From the NCBI RefSeq assembly GCF_023856365.1, contig NC_064548.1:23732461-23796460 (forward strand): DNA of 64,000 bases, read 5' to 3'. Positions 1-13,505 of this stretch are shown here, piece by piece (the first letter of the stretch is position 1; each line of letters begins with the position of its first letter). Below the pieces are notes generated by a model. That model ran no database searches. It worked only from the letters and a program-made list of their open reading frames with translations, and had not been told where the DNA came from. Source of the DNA: Brienomyrus brachyistius. Its lineage: Eukaryota; Chordata; Actinopteri; Osteoglossiformes; Mormyridae. Made by a program: the position numbers and the translations under genes.

Positions 1-2352
1 ATTTGACCGCCAGAGGGAGATATAGTTTTCGTGCTTTGAGTTTTTTGTTGTATTACCTCTATGGACTGATCATGAAATCCACCCGTGTTCTTCCATTTTA
101 ATATTTCCCTTTTCATCCATTTTCTCCAATTTAGGCAAAGGTTCGTTCACTAGCATGCACTGATGTTTTGTGTTTTTTTGCTCAAGAAATCCAATCATGA
201 CAGGAGTCGTATTTTCATCACGTTCTGCAATATATTTTATTGCCACCAGATGTCGCCAGCGTCTTATTATTATGGATGGCTGCTTCAAATCATTATTTTA
301 AGAGATTATAATTAGCAAGCATAAATGTGAACGTTTAAAAGGTTTGAATATTTTGTGAAACAGCTTTTTATTTTTTGTTAAAAATACAAAATTAAAATAT
401 AAAAAGTCAGAAGTTGTATTTTATGTTACCCACTCTATACCAGATTTGGTGAAACAGCAAGACACGAAAATTTTGATTTCCCGATATGCCATGAATTTCA
501 GCGTAACACAGATGTTTGTCTGATTGATCAGCTCACGCGGACAGATGACGACTTGCCTGGGTTGCTGATACAATACACCTACTATTCCGCATCTGTCCTT
601 TCTCGTGCTTGGACTGGCCTGTGCGATACGTCAAAGGGGAAAGACAAATTAAACAGCGTCTGTGAGCGGGACGTCCTAGGCAACCCCACACACAGATATC
701 ATATTGTTCTGAGTCTTATTTTTGGCACATGCCCACAGTTCTCTTGTAGCTTTGTGCCTTCAGGTTACAGCATATATGTGGGTCAGACCTTAGAATGAGC
801 TTTAACTATACTGGTTTACATATTTCTAGCTGTGTGGAACTTTTTAATTGGCCTCTGTCTGTCCTGAATTATTATTATTCGGGCAAGCTTTGTCAAGTGA
901 GCAAATATTTGCGTTGAATCATTATAAGTTATGGTAATGAATCATTTCCGTAACAAGGTGTACAGTTATTGGCAGTAAACTGGGGAGTGTATCATTTTTG
1001 GTATGATGCTGCGCAATACAAGCAATATTCTAATGTATGAGTTATAGTGTGTCACAATTATTAATATTAAGATTTTTTTCTTTTCCATCCGTGTTTTTGT
1101 TCGAAGCTACAGCGAGTCATTTTATTTCCGTCAGGTCACCTGCTGTTTAACTTCCAGAACATGGTGTTTGTACCAGGTCTGCTCACTCTCTGCTCCGTTT
1201 TTGTCACTTATTTCTCTTTCTCTAATGTGTTCGCTGCCTCAATGCAGAAGTAGCTATTAAAGGTGACATCTACCCTAATTATTAACTCATAAATGAAGAA
1301 CCAACAGCTATCGGTTAGTTAGCGGAGTTATCTGTTTGGCACAGTGAGTATAGCCCACATGAGCTTGTTTGTATAATCCCCAGTTTAATCACATGAGTTT
1401 ATGGTTAAGTTACCACGTGTTTTCTGCTTTGGTGAAAGTCGGTCTTATTTTAAGCATTTATTTAAATAGTCATGGAAGCCAACGCTGACCTGACTGCCAA
1501 AGAATAATGCTTTGAAATTTTAAGACGTAGACGACGTAATCGAGGTGTTTACCGCCTATATGCCATGATCAGTTCATCTTGATCTGAGTCGAATGCAAAC
1601 CAAGAACGCAGGTTTGGTTTCAAAATCAGCCCCGAATTCCCCCCGCTAAACACGCACCGAACTCCCTACCGTCCATACGCCCTTTACATTAACACCTACA
1701 CAGATATTTCCTCACATGTCCAATATAAAAAATTGACCCAAATAATGAAAAATAGGAGGTTTCGAACGACTTAAATTTTCATTTACCCATTATTTAAATG
1801 TCACTTTTCATAGATATATAAAACAAATATTTTTTAAAGACTCCAAGTACCAGAATGCAATATAATAAATATCCAGTCTCCTTCGCTTGAGCTTTTGGCA
1901 CACCCAGGGGGGCAGCCTGAAAGGGTGCATTGTGCTGGGAAGTGACTGCGGGGCGTCCCGGGCAGTTGGGTCCTGCTCAGTGTGCTGTCAGTGTCGGGGG
2001 TGGTGGGATTATCCAGCTACACTGCCGGCATCGGCAGAGTCTGAATCATGAACATCATCATCGCAGCCGACTGGGAGGGGTGCAGAAATTGTGCAAGATA
2101 CGGCTAGAGAGCGCGTCTCGCTGGCTTTCGTAGCCTCTGTCCTTCCAGCAGATGGAAAGGCTGGGGAATCCCTAAGACTGGGCAGGATGCAGGAGGGAGA
2201 CGCGCGTGTTCCCCTCCGTCGCTGCGCTGCGGAGTGACCAGCCTGGAACAAGACTGCGGAGCATCAGCGGATGATATACCAATTTAACGTCTAGCCGCAG
2301 TCGCAGTGGTTGTCAGTGAACGTTGATCGCTGTTTTATTTAAAGACTAAGAT
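1..2352 (+). promoter_or_regulatory. 5' flank and 5' UTR region of fmnl2
   Basis: The first 1.9 kb is AT-rich with no recognisable gene; the short open frames there show no family similarity. From about 1900 the sequence becomes more GC- and CpG-rich up to the start codon at 2353, which fits a CpG-type promoter and 5' UTR. I see no convincing TATA box and cannot place the transcription start. The start codon has G at -3 and G at +4, an adequate Kozak context. The promoter role is inferred from position only. Confidence 0.4.
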
Positions 2353-2469
2353 ATGGGGAACGCGGGGAGCATGGATTCTCAACAAACTGATTTCAGGGCT
2401 GCACATATGCCCCTGAAACTGCCGATGCCGGAGCAATGTGAACTGGAAGAGCGTTTTAACGTCGTTTTG
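2353..2469 (+). CDS. fmnl2: fmnl2 coding exon 1 (residues 1-39)
   Basis: Starts at ATG and ends at TTG|GTAGGT, phase 0. Encodes the myristoylation signal MGNAGS, then [10 protein letters not shown] and LKLPMPE, ending [10 protein letters not shown]. The [10 protein letters not shown] stretch is specific to FMNL2 among the three FMNL paralogs. The ATG was chosen because Gly2 must follow directly for N-myristoylation and because the whole N-terminus matches the family. Confidence 0.93.
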
Positions 2470-4735
2470 GTAGGTCAATTAATGCTTTCTCAATATTTCT
2501 GAAGGAACATTGATTGGTTTCTGTTTCAAATCTGTTACGTCTTATCACAGGCAGTGGCAGCTAGACCATAAGGCTGCTACTGCCCTTTGGAGTATTTAGC
2601 TGTCATTATCTGGGATGTTTTGAATATTGCCGGTCTGATTGAATTGCAGACTAGCCGAATAACCTTGATTAGATTATCTTCCATCTGAGACTAATTGGCG
2701 GACAATATGCGTCCCCAGCAGCCAACACAGGAATCGGTGCGCGCATATGGGAAAACCACATGGACTATTACTAATTTGCAATTTAAAGCGTTTATGGTGG
2801 TTACTGGCTTCACACAACTTCCGTATATATTCTCTCTCCGGTAAAGGGGGAAGCCAAATACCAGTCAGTGCAACAAGTAGCCTACGTATGCTTATAGCAA
2901 ATAAATAGGAAATAGGAAAACAGAATTCTAGCTCCCCTTTTTCTGAAATTAGAAAAGGGGGAAAGAAATTTATGCGTATTCGATATGTCTGAATAGGTTC
3001 AAACACAGTTAAACATAAGGAAACTCTGTTTATACACTGAAACCGGGATGTTATTAAATACCAGCGGTTCGCAAAATAGGCCTAATAATTAAAAAATCCC
3101 AATGGACATTCACATGATAACGGTCCCTGATCATGTATATTAAAATACCGCTATGGCTGTGTAGCAATACATCATATAAATATATATACTAATTTGCAGT
3201 ATTTGCTATTCGTTTCGTATCTGATACATCTAGCGATGGATCGATTATGTTTATTTCACTGTGTTTGTTTCCAAATATATATATTTTTAAAAACCACAAG
3301 TAAGGAGAAAAGCAGAATAAGTAAATTCGCTTCCAACGATCGCCACACCTTTTCAGTCTCGCACGCCTGAGGGTGTGATTTAGTATAGCGGGGTTTGTCT
3401 CCAGAACACGTTGTATGATCTGCGGCATAAAAGCGGTTTGAAACGGGCACCGTGGCGCTTTGAGGTGATCCCGATGGTATTACAGCACTCCGACACGCTT
3501 TACCCTTAGTCCGAAATGTTGAAAATGTGCTTCTCCGGGGGAGCGTTTTATTGCCTGGCATCAATTAAGTGCGTTTACTCAGCCATGCAGGAGCGCCGGT
3601 CATAGGACGGTGATCTCTGGGCAGCCGCGCAGTTTGAAGACGCACCTGCGTTTCACTGGCAAATTGGCTTTAATGATCTTTTGTTTAAGCTGATCTTCTG
3701 TCGGGCCGCAACAAGATTTCATTTAACATCTGGCACATCAAAAAGCCTTTGCGTGGAAGAGTTCATGCTTGGTGGTGGTGCTTAGAAATGTTGTCACTCG
3801 CAAAGTCATTAATAGCCTTTGGAAAGGGAAAAAGCAATTGTCCTGTATATAGACGGTTATTGCTCCTGGTGACCTGTAGCCTAGTTTTTCTTTTTTTTAA
3901 AAATTATGATGGAATTTTTTATTTATTTTATTTTTTTTTTGATGGAGTGCCTGAGTTTTGTAAGGTCATCCTAGGACGTGCCACACTCCTGCCTGGGATG
4001 GTCATTGCTCTGAAAATGGTGGTGCAGTGGTTAGCACTGTTGCCTCACACCTCTCGTACCCAGGTTCGAGTCTCCGCCTGGGTTACATGTGTGTGGAGTT
4101 TGCATGTTCTCCCCATGTCATCGTGGGGTTTCCACCGAGTACTCCGGTTTCCCTCCACAGTGGCTACTTGGAGTTGCTAAATTGCCCATAGGTGTGCCTG
4201 TGTGAGTGAATGGTGTGTGAGTGTGCCCTGCGATGGGCTGGCCCCCTATCCTGGATTGTTCTCTGCCTCGTGCTTCCGGGATAGGTTCCAGGCGACCCAG
4301 TAGGATAAGTGGTTTGTAAAATGGATGGATGGATGGATGGATGGGATGTTGCAGCAGCAAAAGCAGGATTTAAAACAATACCTGTCATTTACTGCTTTTA
4401 TATTCTTTTGTGTTACACATTCCAGTTAACTTTTTTGTGTCTCCTCACAATTAGTTACGGCTGTTTGTTCCTCAGTTGCTCATTTATCTGATAACTTTTT
4501 TTCATCAGTTGCTGTGTGGTTCTCATCATTTAAATCCAAACCCGTGTTTAGGTTGGAAAAAGACTCATTCAGTGCTTGGAAAATGAAAGTGGCGACATGT
4601 GACAGGCTCACAGGCCGGCAGCTGACAGGCTCTGCCTTAATCTTGGGCTCTGCATGGTGTTCAATCGTGATTCGCTGTAGGAGACTATAGCTTGTCATAG
4701 TGATCTTCTTGGGCTGTAATTGGCTAACAGATTAA

Positions 4736-4789
<54 letters not shown>

Positions 4790-7700
4790 ACACTTTCACT
4801 GAGGGGAGGGACTGGTTACTAACTGCAAGATGATTGAGCATTTCTCCTTAGTCTTTAAGGAAGGCTCACATTGACTTACATGTCATCATAGGCATGAAAA
4901 GTATTACCACTGAACGTGTTTCGTTCTTTCAGATTGTTAATGCACTAGCTGGCATTTCAATACTAAGCTTATATCCTTATCGTATTTGCATTTGCCTTCA
5001 AAAACATCTGAAGTGTGGTCATCTGGTTTTCTATAAGTCAATGCCTTAATCTAAAGTGACTTCTATATCCCTCTAATATTAATCCTTTTAACAAGTTCGA
5101 AATTTGGATTTCTTCGAGAATTGAGTGCTCTCCTCACCAGTGTAAAGGTCCCTTTGTATATTCTCATTGAACCTGTAAGTCTTTGATGACGAGTGATTTG
5201 CCACAGCAGTGGGTCTCATCCAGTTCATCGGAGCTCTTGTCCGGTGCACGTTCAGATCTGCCTTTTACGAGGACGAGTAAGTGTGCATAGCAGCCTAAAA
5301 TGAATTTAGATTAAAAGGTGGATGTCAGTCAGTCCATGACTGCAACCGTGTGCCTGGGATCCTGTCCATTCATGAATTTAAGATGCACACTGGACAGATT
5401 TGTTCTGGTCCCGGTTTTGTCTATTTCTTATGTCTGAACACTTAATTTTCTAGTCAACTAATTGTTAAGCCCATGTGTGCAAGTGGAATAGAGCTGAAAT
5501 GTGAACAGGCCGTGGAATCTGAGGTCAGGGTTGATAGCTCGCTAGGTAGGTACGTGGGTAAGCAGTTCGTTCTTGTGTCACCATGAAATGAAATTCATTC
5601 TATTAAAGGTGCTCTTCACAGCTTGCAGCATGGGGCTGTTCTGGGATTGGATGCCCAGCGAATTTCCCAGCTCGCACCGAGATGACACCCTCTCCAGATG
5701 GGTCTTTGCTCTGACGCGACTTTCCTTGCTGCCACTATGAGTTCGGCACTGTGATCGTGCCGCTTAATTGTTTTATTGCTGTGCAAACTGCTGTGAAGTG
5801 CTTCAGCAGTGTTTGCTGGAGGAGTGTGCCGTACTGTAACTGTCTCTTGCGGGGTGTGAGTGTCCGGCACAGATGACATCACCAGTTGCTCCGCCTTGGA
5901 TGGGAAGTCACTGTTGTAAAATCATGAGAAATGAGCAGCATGCGTTATAAGATGCGGTATCGCTGGGGTTTAGTGGTGACCACCATAGCCTCATGCCTTC
6001 GGTGCCCCCCCGGCTACCCCATACAGCTTTCTATTGGGCTCTCTAACATTCTCCTGTAGTCCAAAAACACAACGCTAAAAAATGGTGTGTCTGAATTGCC
6101 CATAGTGTGTGCGCCTGGACTGGCGTCCCATCCAGGGTGTTCTCTGCCCTTTGCTTCCTGGCTTCAGGCCCACTTCAACTACTAAATGACGTGTGATAAA
6201 TCTATAAATGACTTGGAAAAACCTGGAGGTTCAGAGTCGTACCTTTTGGAGATTGACTCCTGAATATTACACATTGGAATGCTCCTTTTCACGGCTCCCG
6301 TTTAGCTCTGCTTTGAGACGTAACCGTACAGATACAGACTGTCCCCGACCCACGGCTGGGTTCCGTTCCGGCAGACAGATCGTACGTTGAAATGGATTTA
6401 TGTCGGCAAAAGATAATCAGACCAACCTTTAGGTGCGTGAAACAGACGGGGAGATGCGTGTGAGGCTCGGATGGTCACGCTGCCATACGATGTGGTATTT
6501 TCTCACGACGATTATCGCACTGTACGCAATGCACGCTGGGTAGCGTAGCACTGTCAGACGTACGACCACCTGAAGTATTAAATATGTTTAAAAACAAAAC
6601 TTCAGTCGTATGTCCAAGTTGAATTAAGTCAAATGTGTAATAAGGGACAGTATGTATACAGTTGGGATCAGGTTATCTATCCGCTACCACTGGAGCGTTT
6701 CGGGGGTTAAGGGCCCAACAGACTTGTGATCATTCTGCCAAAGTCGGCGGTCGAACCAGCAACTTTCTGATCCCTCAGTGTTCAGTCGTTGGACCATTTT
6801 GCGTCCAGTTTTTCTCTTTTTTTGACATTCAGCATAAATAATTCTAGTCATAGAACAATAAGGGAACTGTATGACCTCTGAGGCTGCAGGGTCTCTAACT
6901 TATTCCTGAAATATTTTTCTCCTTGGTCAATTCTGCGAAGGAAGGAACTTTCTTAGCTGTCTTTGGCTAAGCTCTGTAGTCTAACCAGACTTTATCATCA
7001 TGACTAAGGCTGTCGGACAAGATAAGAGAGCAGCTATTTCACATGTGACCCACACACTGAAAGCAATATGTCTTGTTTTACTTAATCAGAAGGTTTGATG
7101 TATGTTTTTCTGCTTTTCAGGGTTACTTAGGAGCGTGTTCTTGCATTACATATTCAGGCATTGATTTAGGTTTTCAGAGCTCCTTTGATACACGATAATC
7201 ATCCCAGTTTTATGATGCACATATTAGTTTCCCCTTGTTCTTTACATGTTTAACTCCTACTGGTAACTACTCAATTAATATGTACACACACTCTTCCAGT
7301 CATTGAACCATTTGTTTCCTTGCTTTTTTGAAACCCTCATTTCATTAAAAATAGGAGCTTGCAGGAGATTAGAGTATTAAACTGATTACGGATCTGGTCA
7401 TGCGTTTAATTGTCCCTCTAAATAAGCCCTGATTCTGTTACCATAGTGCTAGTTTTTAATTTAATTTAATTTTATTATTGGATCAAAGCAGCAGCAACGA
7501 TGAGGATCGGAGTAAACAAAATGTATTTTGCTGACTGTGTTTGAAACAGATGTGGAGAATCCTGCTGCAGAGCATGGAGAGGTGAGGTGTTTCTGTGCTT
7601 GTTTATTTGTGGGGTATCGGGGTGTTTATCTAACGCGACGAGGTGTGTATTAAAGCTTACATGACTCCGTATTTACACTTTGGCGTAAAAGCTGAAGAGA

Positions 7701-10068
7701 ATGATTTACACGCAGTGAGACCACACTGTACGCCGATCCAGTTTCAGTACCCCTCTCTCAGAAGTTCCTGGAAAGAGATCAAACTCTCAAGCCTGTTTCC
7801 TGACTAATGTATCAGTGCCTTGGCCTGGTGTCGACTTTATATGTTCAACACCTGAACGAATCTTCGCCCGTTTGTATGTCTTTTAGTGCTGGTTTATTCA
7901 TTTGTTCTCTGTGAATTTTGTAAATCTCTGCATGTCAGGGTCATATCAGCTCCTGAGTTTGTATGGAACAAAAAAAAAACAAGAAATGCCCCCCCCCATG
8001 TATTCATATTATACTTGAGTGTTGGGACACTGTCTGGTGGGGCTATTTCAGCCCTTGGTGTTCAAGATTTAACAATTCGTTGGAACTCTCAGTACCACTA
8101 GTGGTTGCTGCTCTTTAAAAATTGATTCGTCCGCTCGCACGGCTCCTTAGGAACGTGGTCATCGGCAAGTGGCCCTGGTGAGTCTCTCAGTCACGTGACG
8201 TGATAAATTGCACGAGGGCTCACCCGGGAAAGATGACTCTGCTCCATAAAAATGTGCATTCACTAAAAGTGAACTATGCACGGGTTCCTCATGGAAATAA
8301 TTTCCTTCCCTCTAGCTAGCATGTTGCTTGGGACCTACTGGCAGATGGGAAAGTTGTGAGGAAATTATAGTAGCATGCTTCACTGCTATTTCTGACCTGG
8401 AGGGGATTGTTTCTGATATAATTTGCTGTAAATATCTGAGATTATTATTATTATACCCAGTTTTGTATGAGAAGTGCAATTTCTGTCTCACAAAAATAGC
8501 GACTCTGGCTGTTTGCTTCAGATGCCATTTGCCTGTTTCGATGGCTGTAACATGTACGTAGCACGTCTGTCTCCTATAAACACCTTAAATGCTTTCAGAT
8601 TGTTGTCCAGATGTTGCTGATTGTTTGATTAACATTTCCGTAACACCAGGCTTTTGTGACAATGCTATTCCTTCAGAAGCAAATTAACTTTTTGATGTTG
8701 GCTTTGAGCTTCTCTGATGAACACTGAAACTTTTTTTTCTGCAAAGTATTGCTTTTTTTAAAACCAGGAATAGGCATAAAAGCGATATACAGTGGAAACT
8801 GTACATAGTTATGATCAACCGCTTGTAAGGCGCAAAAAACTTGGGGGAGTATTATTCCTGTACAAATAGTTGATTAAATTATTTGGTTATAGAAATGAAA
8901 TAGTTTGTTTACAGTGTTCATATTGGGTCTTTTTGTACATGATAACATATGGAAAAAATTTTAACTGCGGTAATTCTTATTTTTGAACTGATCGCACTAC
9001 TTTGCCTTGCGGTATCCTGTCTGCTTCTGGGGAATCACATCTGATGGTAAATCGTCAAAATGGAGCCACCAGCATGCAGCAGCGAAACTACAATAAGCTG
9101 TACTTCATGCACAACATTGTACTGTATTATAGCGTTTTTGAATTATGCACAGTTCAGCAATTTAATTTGTGTATTATTGTAATTTGAAAAGCATTTGAAA
9201 CAGCCGTGCTACATTTTGAAGTAAATATTGACGCTATACGTTTTATTACCTTATATTCATGTAATAAATATGCAAATGTCAATTAGATGGCGATCTGCCT
9301 AAGACATAAAGAAGAAAAAAAGATCAGTTATAATGATCATGTGCTTATAGTGAGCAATTTCACCCATACAGCTGTGATCGCTATGAGCGGTTTCCCCGGT
9401 ATTTAATTTTTTTCCTGAACAAAATTTAACATTTTTTTTTCTTTTTATTATTTGAATATAAGGAAATGACAGTAGCACTTAAAGCATCCATATAATGCAT
9501 TCATAAAGTATTATAAATTCAGATATAAATATTTATCAAAAGGCATAACACATTATAGCCATGCTAATTATGCATTATGAATGCTTTATGAAGCTCACAT
9601 CTATAATGCACTATAGATACCTTCATAATGCATTATAATGGTCGTTATAAGCATTAAGGATGCTTTGTACTGCATTGATTAATAATAATCATTAATATCA
9701 ATCAGTCATTGTTAATACTGTTGACATTTCTTTTTGAGTGGGTCGTTACTGATTGCTTTCCTGTAATGCAAATTTTTGAAGATTTAAAAAAAAAAAATGT
9801 CCAAACAGGGCCATTAGTTGTCTTGGTATTTTATTGCAAAATTTTCTTTTTTAAGTGATCTGGTTTATAGGCACCGAAAGCCCATTCACGGTGTATCCCA
9901 AGACCTAGACCCTGAGAAGGGTAAGTGGTCCAGTGATGGATTTACAGGTATGAATTAATGGAATCTTGTACTGTGACGCAATAGCAATCTGCAGTGAAAT
10001 TTGCAATTTCGATCTGAAAGAAGAAATCCCCACAGTCCTATAGTAAAAAAACAAGTGAAGTTGATCTG

Positions 10069-10110
<42 letters not shown>

Positions 10111-13100
10111 TCAGTAATATATATTTCTTTATATATTATATATGTTCTTTAATATTACTGTTTGAAAGACAGCTTAGCCCTCATAATGACATCAGGTGGA
10201 AACACCAGGATGTGAAATCAGTGGTTTAGTTTGTTTATTTTTTTTGTTTCATTCCACTTCAAGAAAACATGATTTTATTCGGCGTTAAGCTCCTAACCTC
10301 TCTTTAGTGTGCAGAACATCTGAAGACAGCAGTTTCTGGAAGTGCTCTGCTAATGTTGGTGATGAGCTAGTCGTGATGGGATCTCCTAGAGCAGGGGTGT
10401 CCAACCTTATCCGCAAAGGGCCGGTGCGTATCCGGCTTTTCGCTGCAACTCCCTAATTAGATGACTAATTAGAGGACTGACTGGCTGAAGAGCTCACAGC
10501 TGGGTTTGAACAGCTGACCTTCAGGTTAACCCAAAAACCTGCACACGCACCGGCCCTTTGCGGATAAGATTGGACACCCTTGTCCTAGAGGATGTGCTTT
10601 TTGCGGGGAGTGTTTCTCGCTCGTGGATTCCAGGCTTGGCAAAGTGAAGTGACTTACAGATGGTCCGGTCAGGTTTCGTCCTACCAGCATGTTCCAGAGG
10701 AGAGATCCTAGGCCAAGACCTCAGGTTATCGGTCGGGGTTCTTGGGCCTGGAGTGAGTGCAGTGATCTGTAGGGACCCTCGCTGTTGGGCTCCAGGCCAT
10801 ATAGGCAACCTAGCTTCTCAAGCCAACACCCCCTCCTCACCCTGTGTCCTGCATCGCTGTCAGATTCCAAGCCAATGCGACCTCCTGTCTAATGTCCATC
10901 TCCAAAAGTTCTCATTCTTTCATGGCTTGCCAGTGGTGCAGATGTACACTAGCCACTCTTTAATGTTGCTCCATTATTACAGTTTGCCTAGTTGCTGTAA
11001 TAGTGTTCTGTAATAGTGAGGCTTACTGTAAGTAGGTTTTAGGGGAGTTTGGGAAGTGAGCAGTGTGGTGTGAGTTAAATGCTTTACAGCTTCTTGCGCC
11101 TGCATGATGCCGCCTGCCTCGTTAGGTCATCATGCTCACTCTACACAGACGAATGTGAGACCATGTGGAAGAAGAAGTTCTGGGCTGCTTTAGCAGCAAA
11201 AGCCCTTAGGCTGTACTGACCCTTTGAGGGTCAGTGGTGCGTTTCACAACAGATGGAGTCTCCATGGCGATGACATTTGTACAGTGAGGTTAATCTCTTG
11301 CTAATTAAGATCTTGAGCTGTACTAACTGGTTCTTGTACCCATTATGGGGGGAGGGGAGTGTGCATGTACACACACACACACACATGCGCACACACCCTC
11401 TCATAAACACAACACACACACACACACACATGCGCACACACCCTCTCATAAACACTAGGGTTCCTCCAGTACCAGCATTGGTCACCTCTTGGCGTTGGGA
11501 ATATCAGGTTGGCATGTGAAACCAGTTCCTGCTTTAACAGTCTTTGACTTGCAGAAGCTGTGGCAAACTAGAATTCGTTTCTACAATCAAAACATCCACT
11601 TAAAGTAAAAATGTTTGCCTAAGCAAAACATACTGACAGGAGTGATTAATTCAGACCCAGAAAGTACAAATCCAGCCTAAGACTTTCAGCTGACCAGATG
11701 AGGAAAAAGACTCGGGGCCGCAGAGTGCTCAACTGGTTGGTTGGAACAAAATTTTGGTCTAGACATCCCACCTCCATTCATTGAATCTTATTGAACCCCC
11801 CCGAGCATTTTAGCCCCAATGTCTATCTTCCTTCTTTCAAAAAAAAAAAAACACTTAAGTCCGTACATGCCCCCACACAGCGAATTTTATCACCAAAATT
11901 TCAAAATACCATTTTGAAATAATGTTGCTTTAGAAAATACTGTCAAAATACCATTTACTGGAGTCCAGGCGGCATTGTGGTATGAAAACCACATACTGCT
12001 TGAGCCTTACCTTAACTCTTCGATCCTTGCAATGTAACTGCATGTGTGTAACATAAACATTACCCATATCACCACTGCGCCTCTTCCAGACCTGATGTAT
12101 AGCACAGTCGTCTGTCAGACTGAATCTAGTTAACATCCTGCTAGAGGAACATTATAAAAGGCCTCTAATTTTTTTGGTCAATAATATGAATAAATGTTTC
12201 TTAATCTGATTTGCACAAACAAGCGCATGATTCTTTATTCTAATATCTGTGTCAGAAAATGATCGTGTGGCCTCCATTTTCCTCACCCTGGAGAGTTCAT
12301 CGTAGCCTTGATTCAGAGTCTCGGGATGCCAAGACAAATATACAAGTATTAACAGAGTCCTTTAGGAATGCCCCATTACATTCTGGGGCTTGTTGACACA
12401 TCTTTGTCAAAATTCGACATTGTTCACTAACACTGTCTGCTCTGTATATGTTTAGTGACCTACAGTATATAGGAGACAATCTGTCTGTATTTTCCTGCAC
12501 CAGATACTAATCATGCAGTTAAGACAAACACATAATTATAAATATGTGCTTTTAATTATCGTGAAACATCTTCAGTCCCCATTTATATCCCCTGCCTTAT
12601 ATGTCAGGTTTTAAATAATCTCTTTCTGCAGTAGCCATTGCTCTCAGCCCCCATTTGTCCTGATTTTCACTTTCGTTTGTTTCTGAGATGCTGATGACGA
12701 AAGTGTTACAATGATGAAATCCGACACCAAACGCTCTTTGCTCCGGCCTGACGTCAGGCTTTCTGTTTTTTGCCCTTTTTCATTTTGCAGACCTTAATCT
12801 GTGGGGTAAGTTAGTGTCAGGTCCTTAGGCTAATGCTAAGGGGGGGGGGGGTTATTCAAAGCTGCCCCAGTTCACTCCTCAGAGAGTGTTTGGAGTCACA
12901 CGGCAGGTGGTTGGTGTCTTCGTTTGATGGCGCAGGTGCGTCACCCTAATAGGCATCTTTTCCATGAAATGTTAGGTCTTACTTGGAAGTACAGGAGGTG
13001 ATTACTGTACTCAGTCCATGCATCTTATTTATATATATATGTAATATAATCATGACACAAAATCATGGATTGCAAGGAACAGCCTTATCTGTTTACATTC

Positions 13101-13444
13101 GGTTCCATGTGGGTGAGAGAGAACGTGTGTGTGTGTGTGTGTGCGTGTGTGTGAGCGGGTATGCCTATCCTTATGGGGGCACAATGTCCCCATAATGTGA
13201 TAAATATCAGTTTTTTTTCCCTTTAAAGGACCGGTTTCCTGGTCCCCATAAGGGAAAACTCTATTTAATAAAATCGGCAATTGCTCTGACTAAATTAAAA
13301 ATGCAAAAACTCAAAAAAAATTTTTTTTTGTCTACTTATGGTTATGGTTAGGGCTGGGTGGGGGTTAAGATTGTCATAGTTAGCGTTAACATTTTTACCA
13401 TAGAAGTGAATGAACGGGCCCCATAAGGATAGCTATAGCTGACG

Positions 13445-13505
<61 letters not shown>

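Noticed and set aside
2470..2700. Continuation of exon 1 past 2469
   Set aside because: GTAGGT at 2470 is a good donor and the protein continues exactly with [12 protein letters not shown] at 20846, as in all FMNL proteins.
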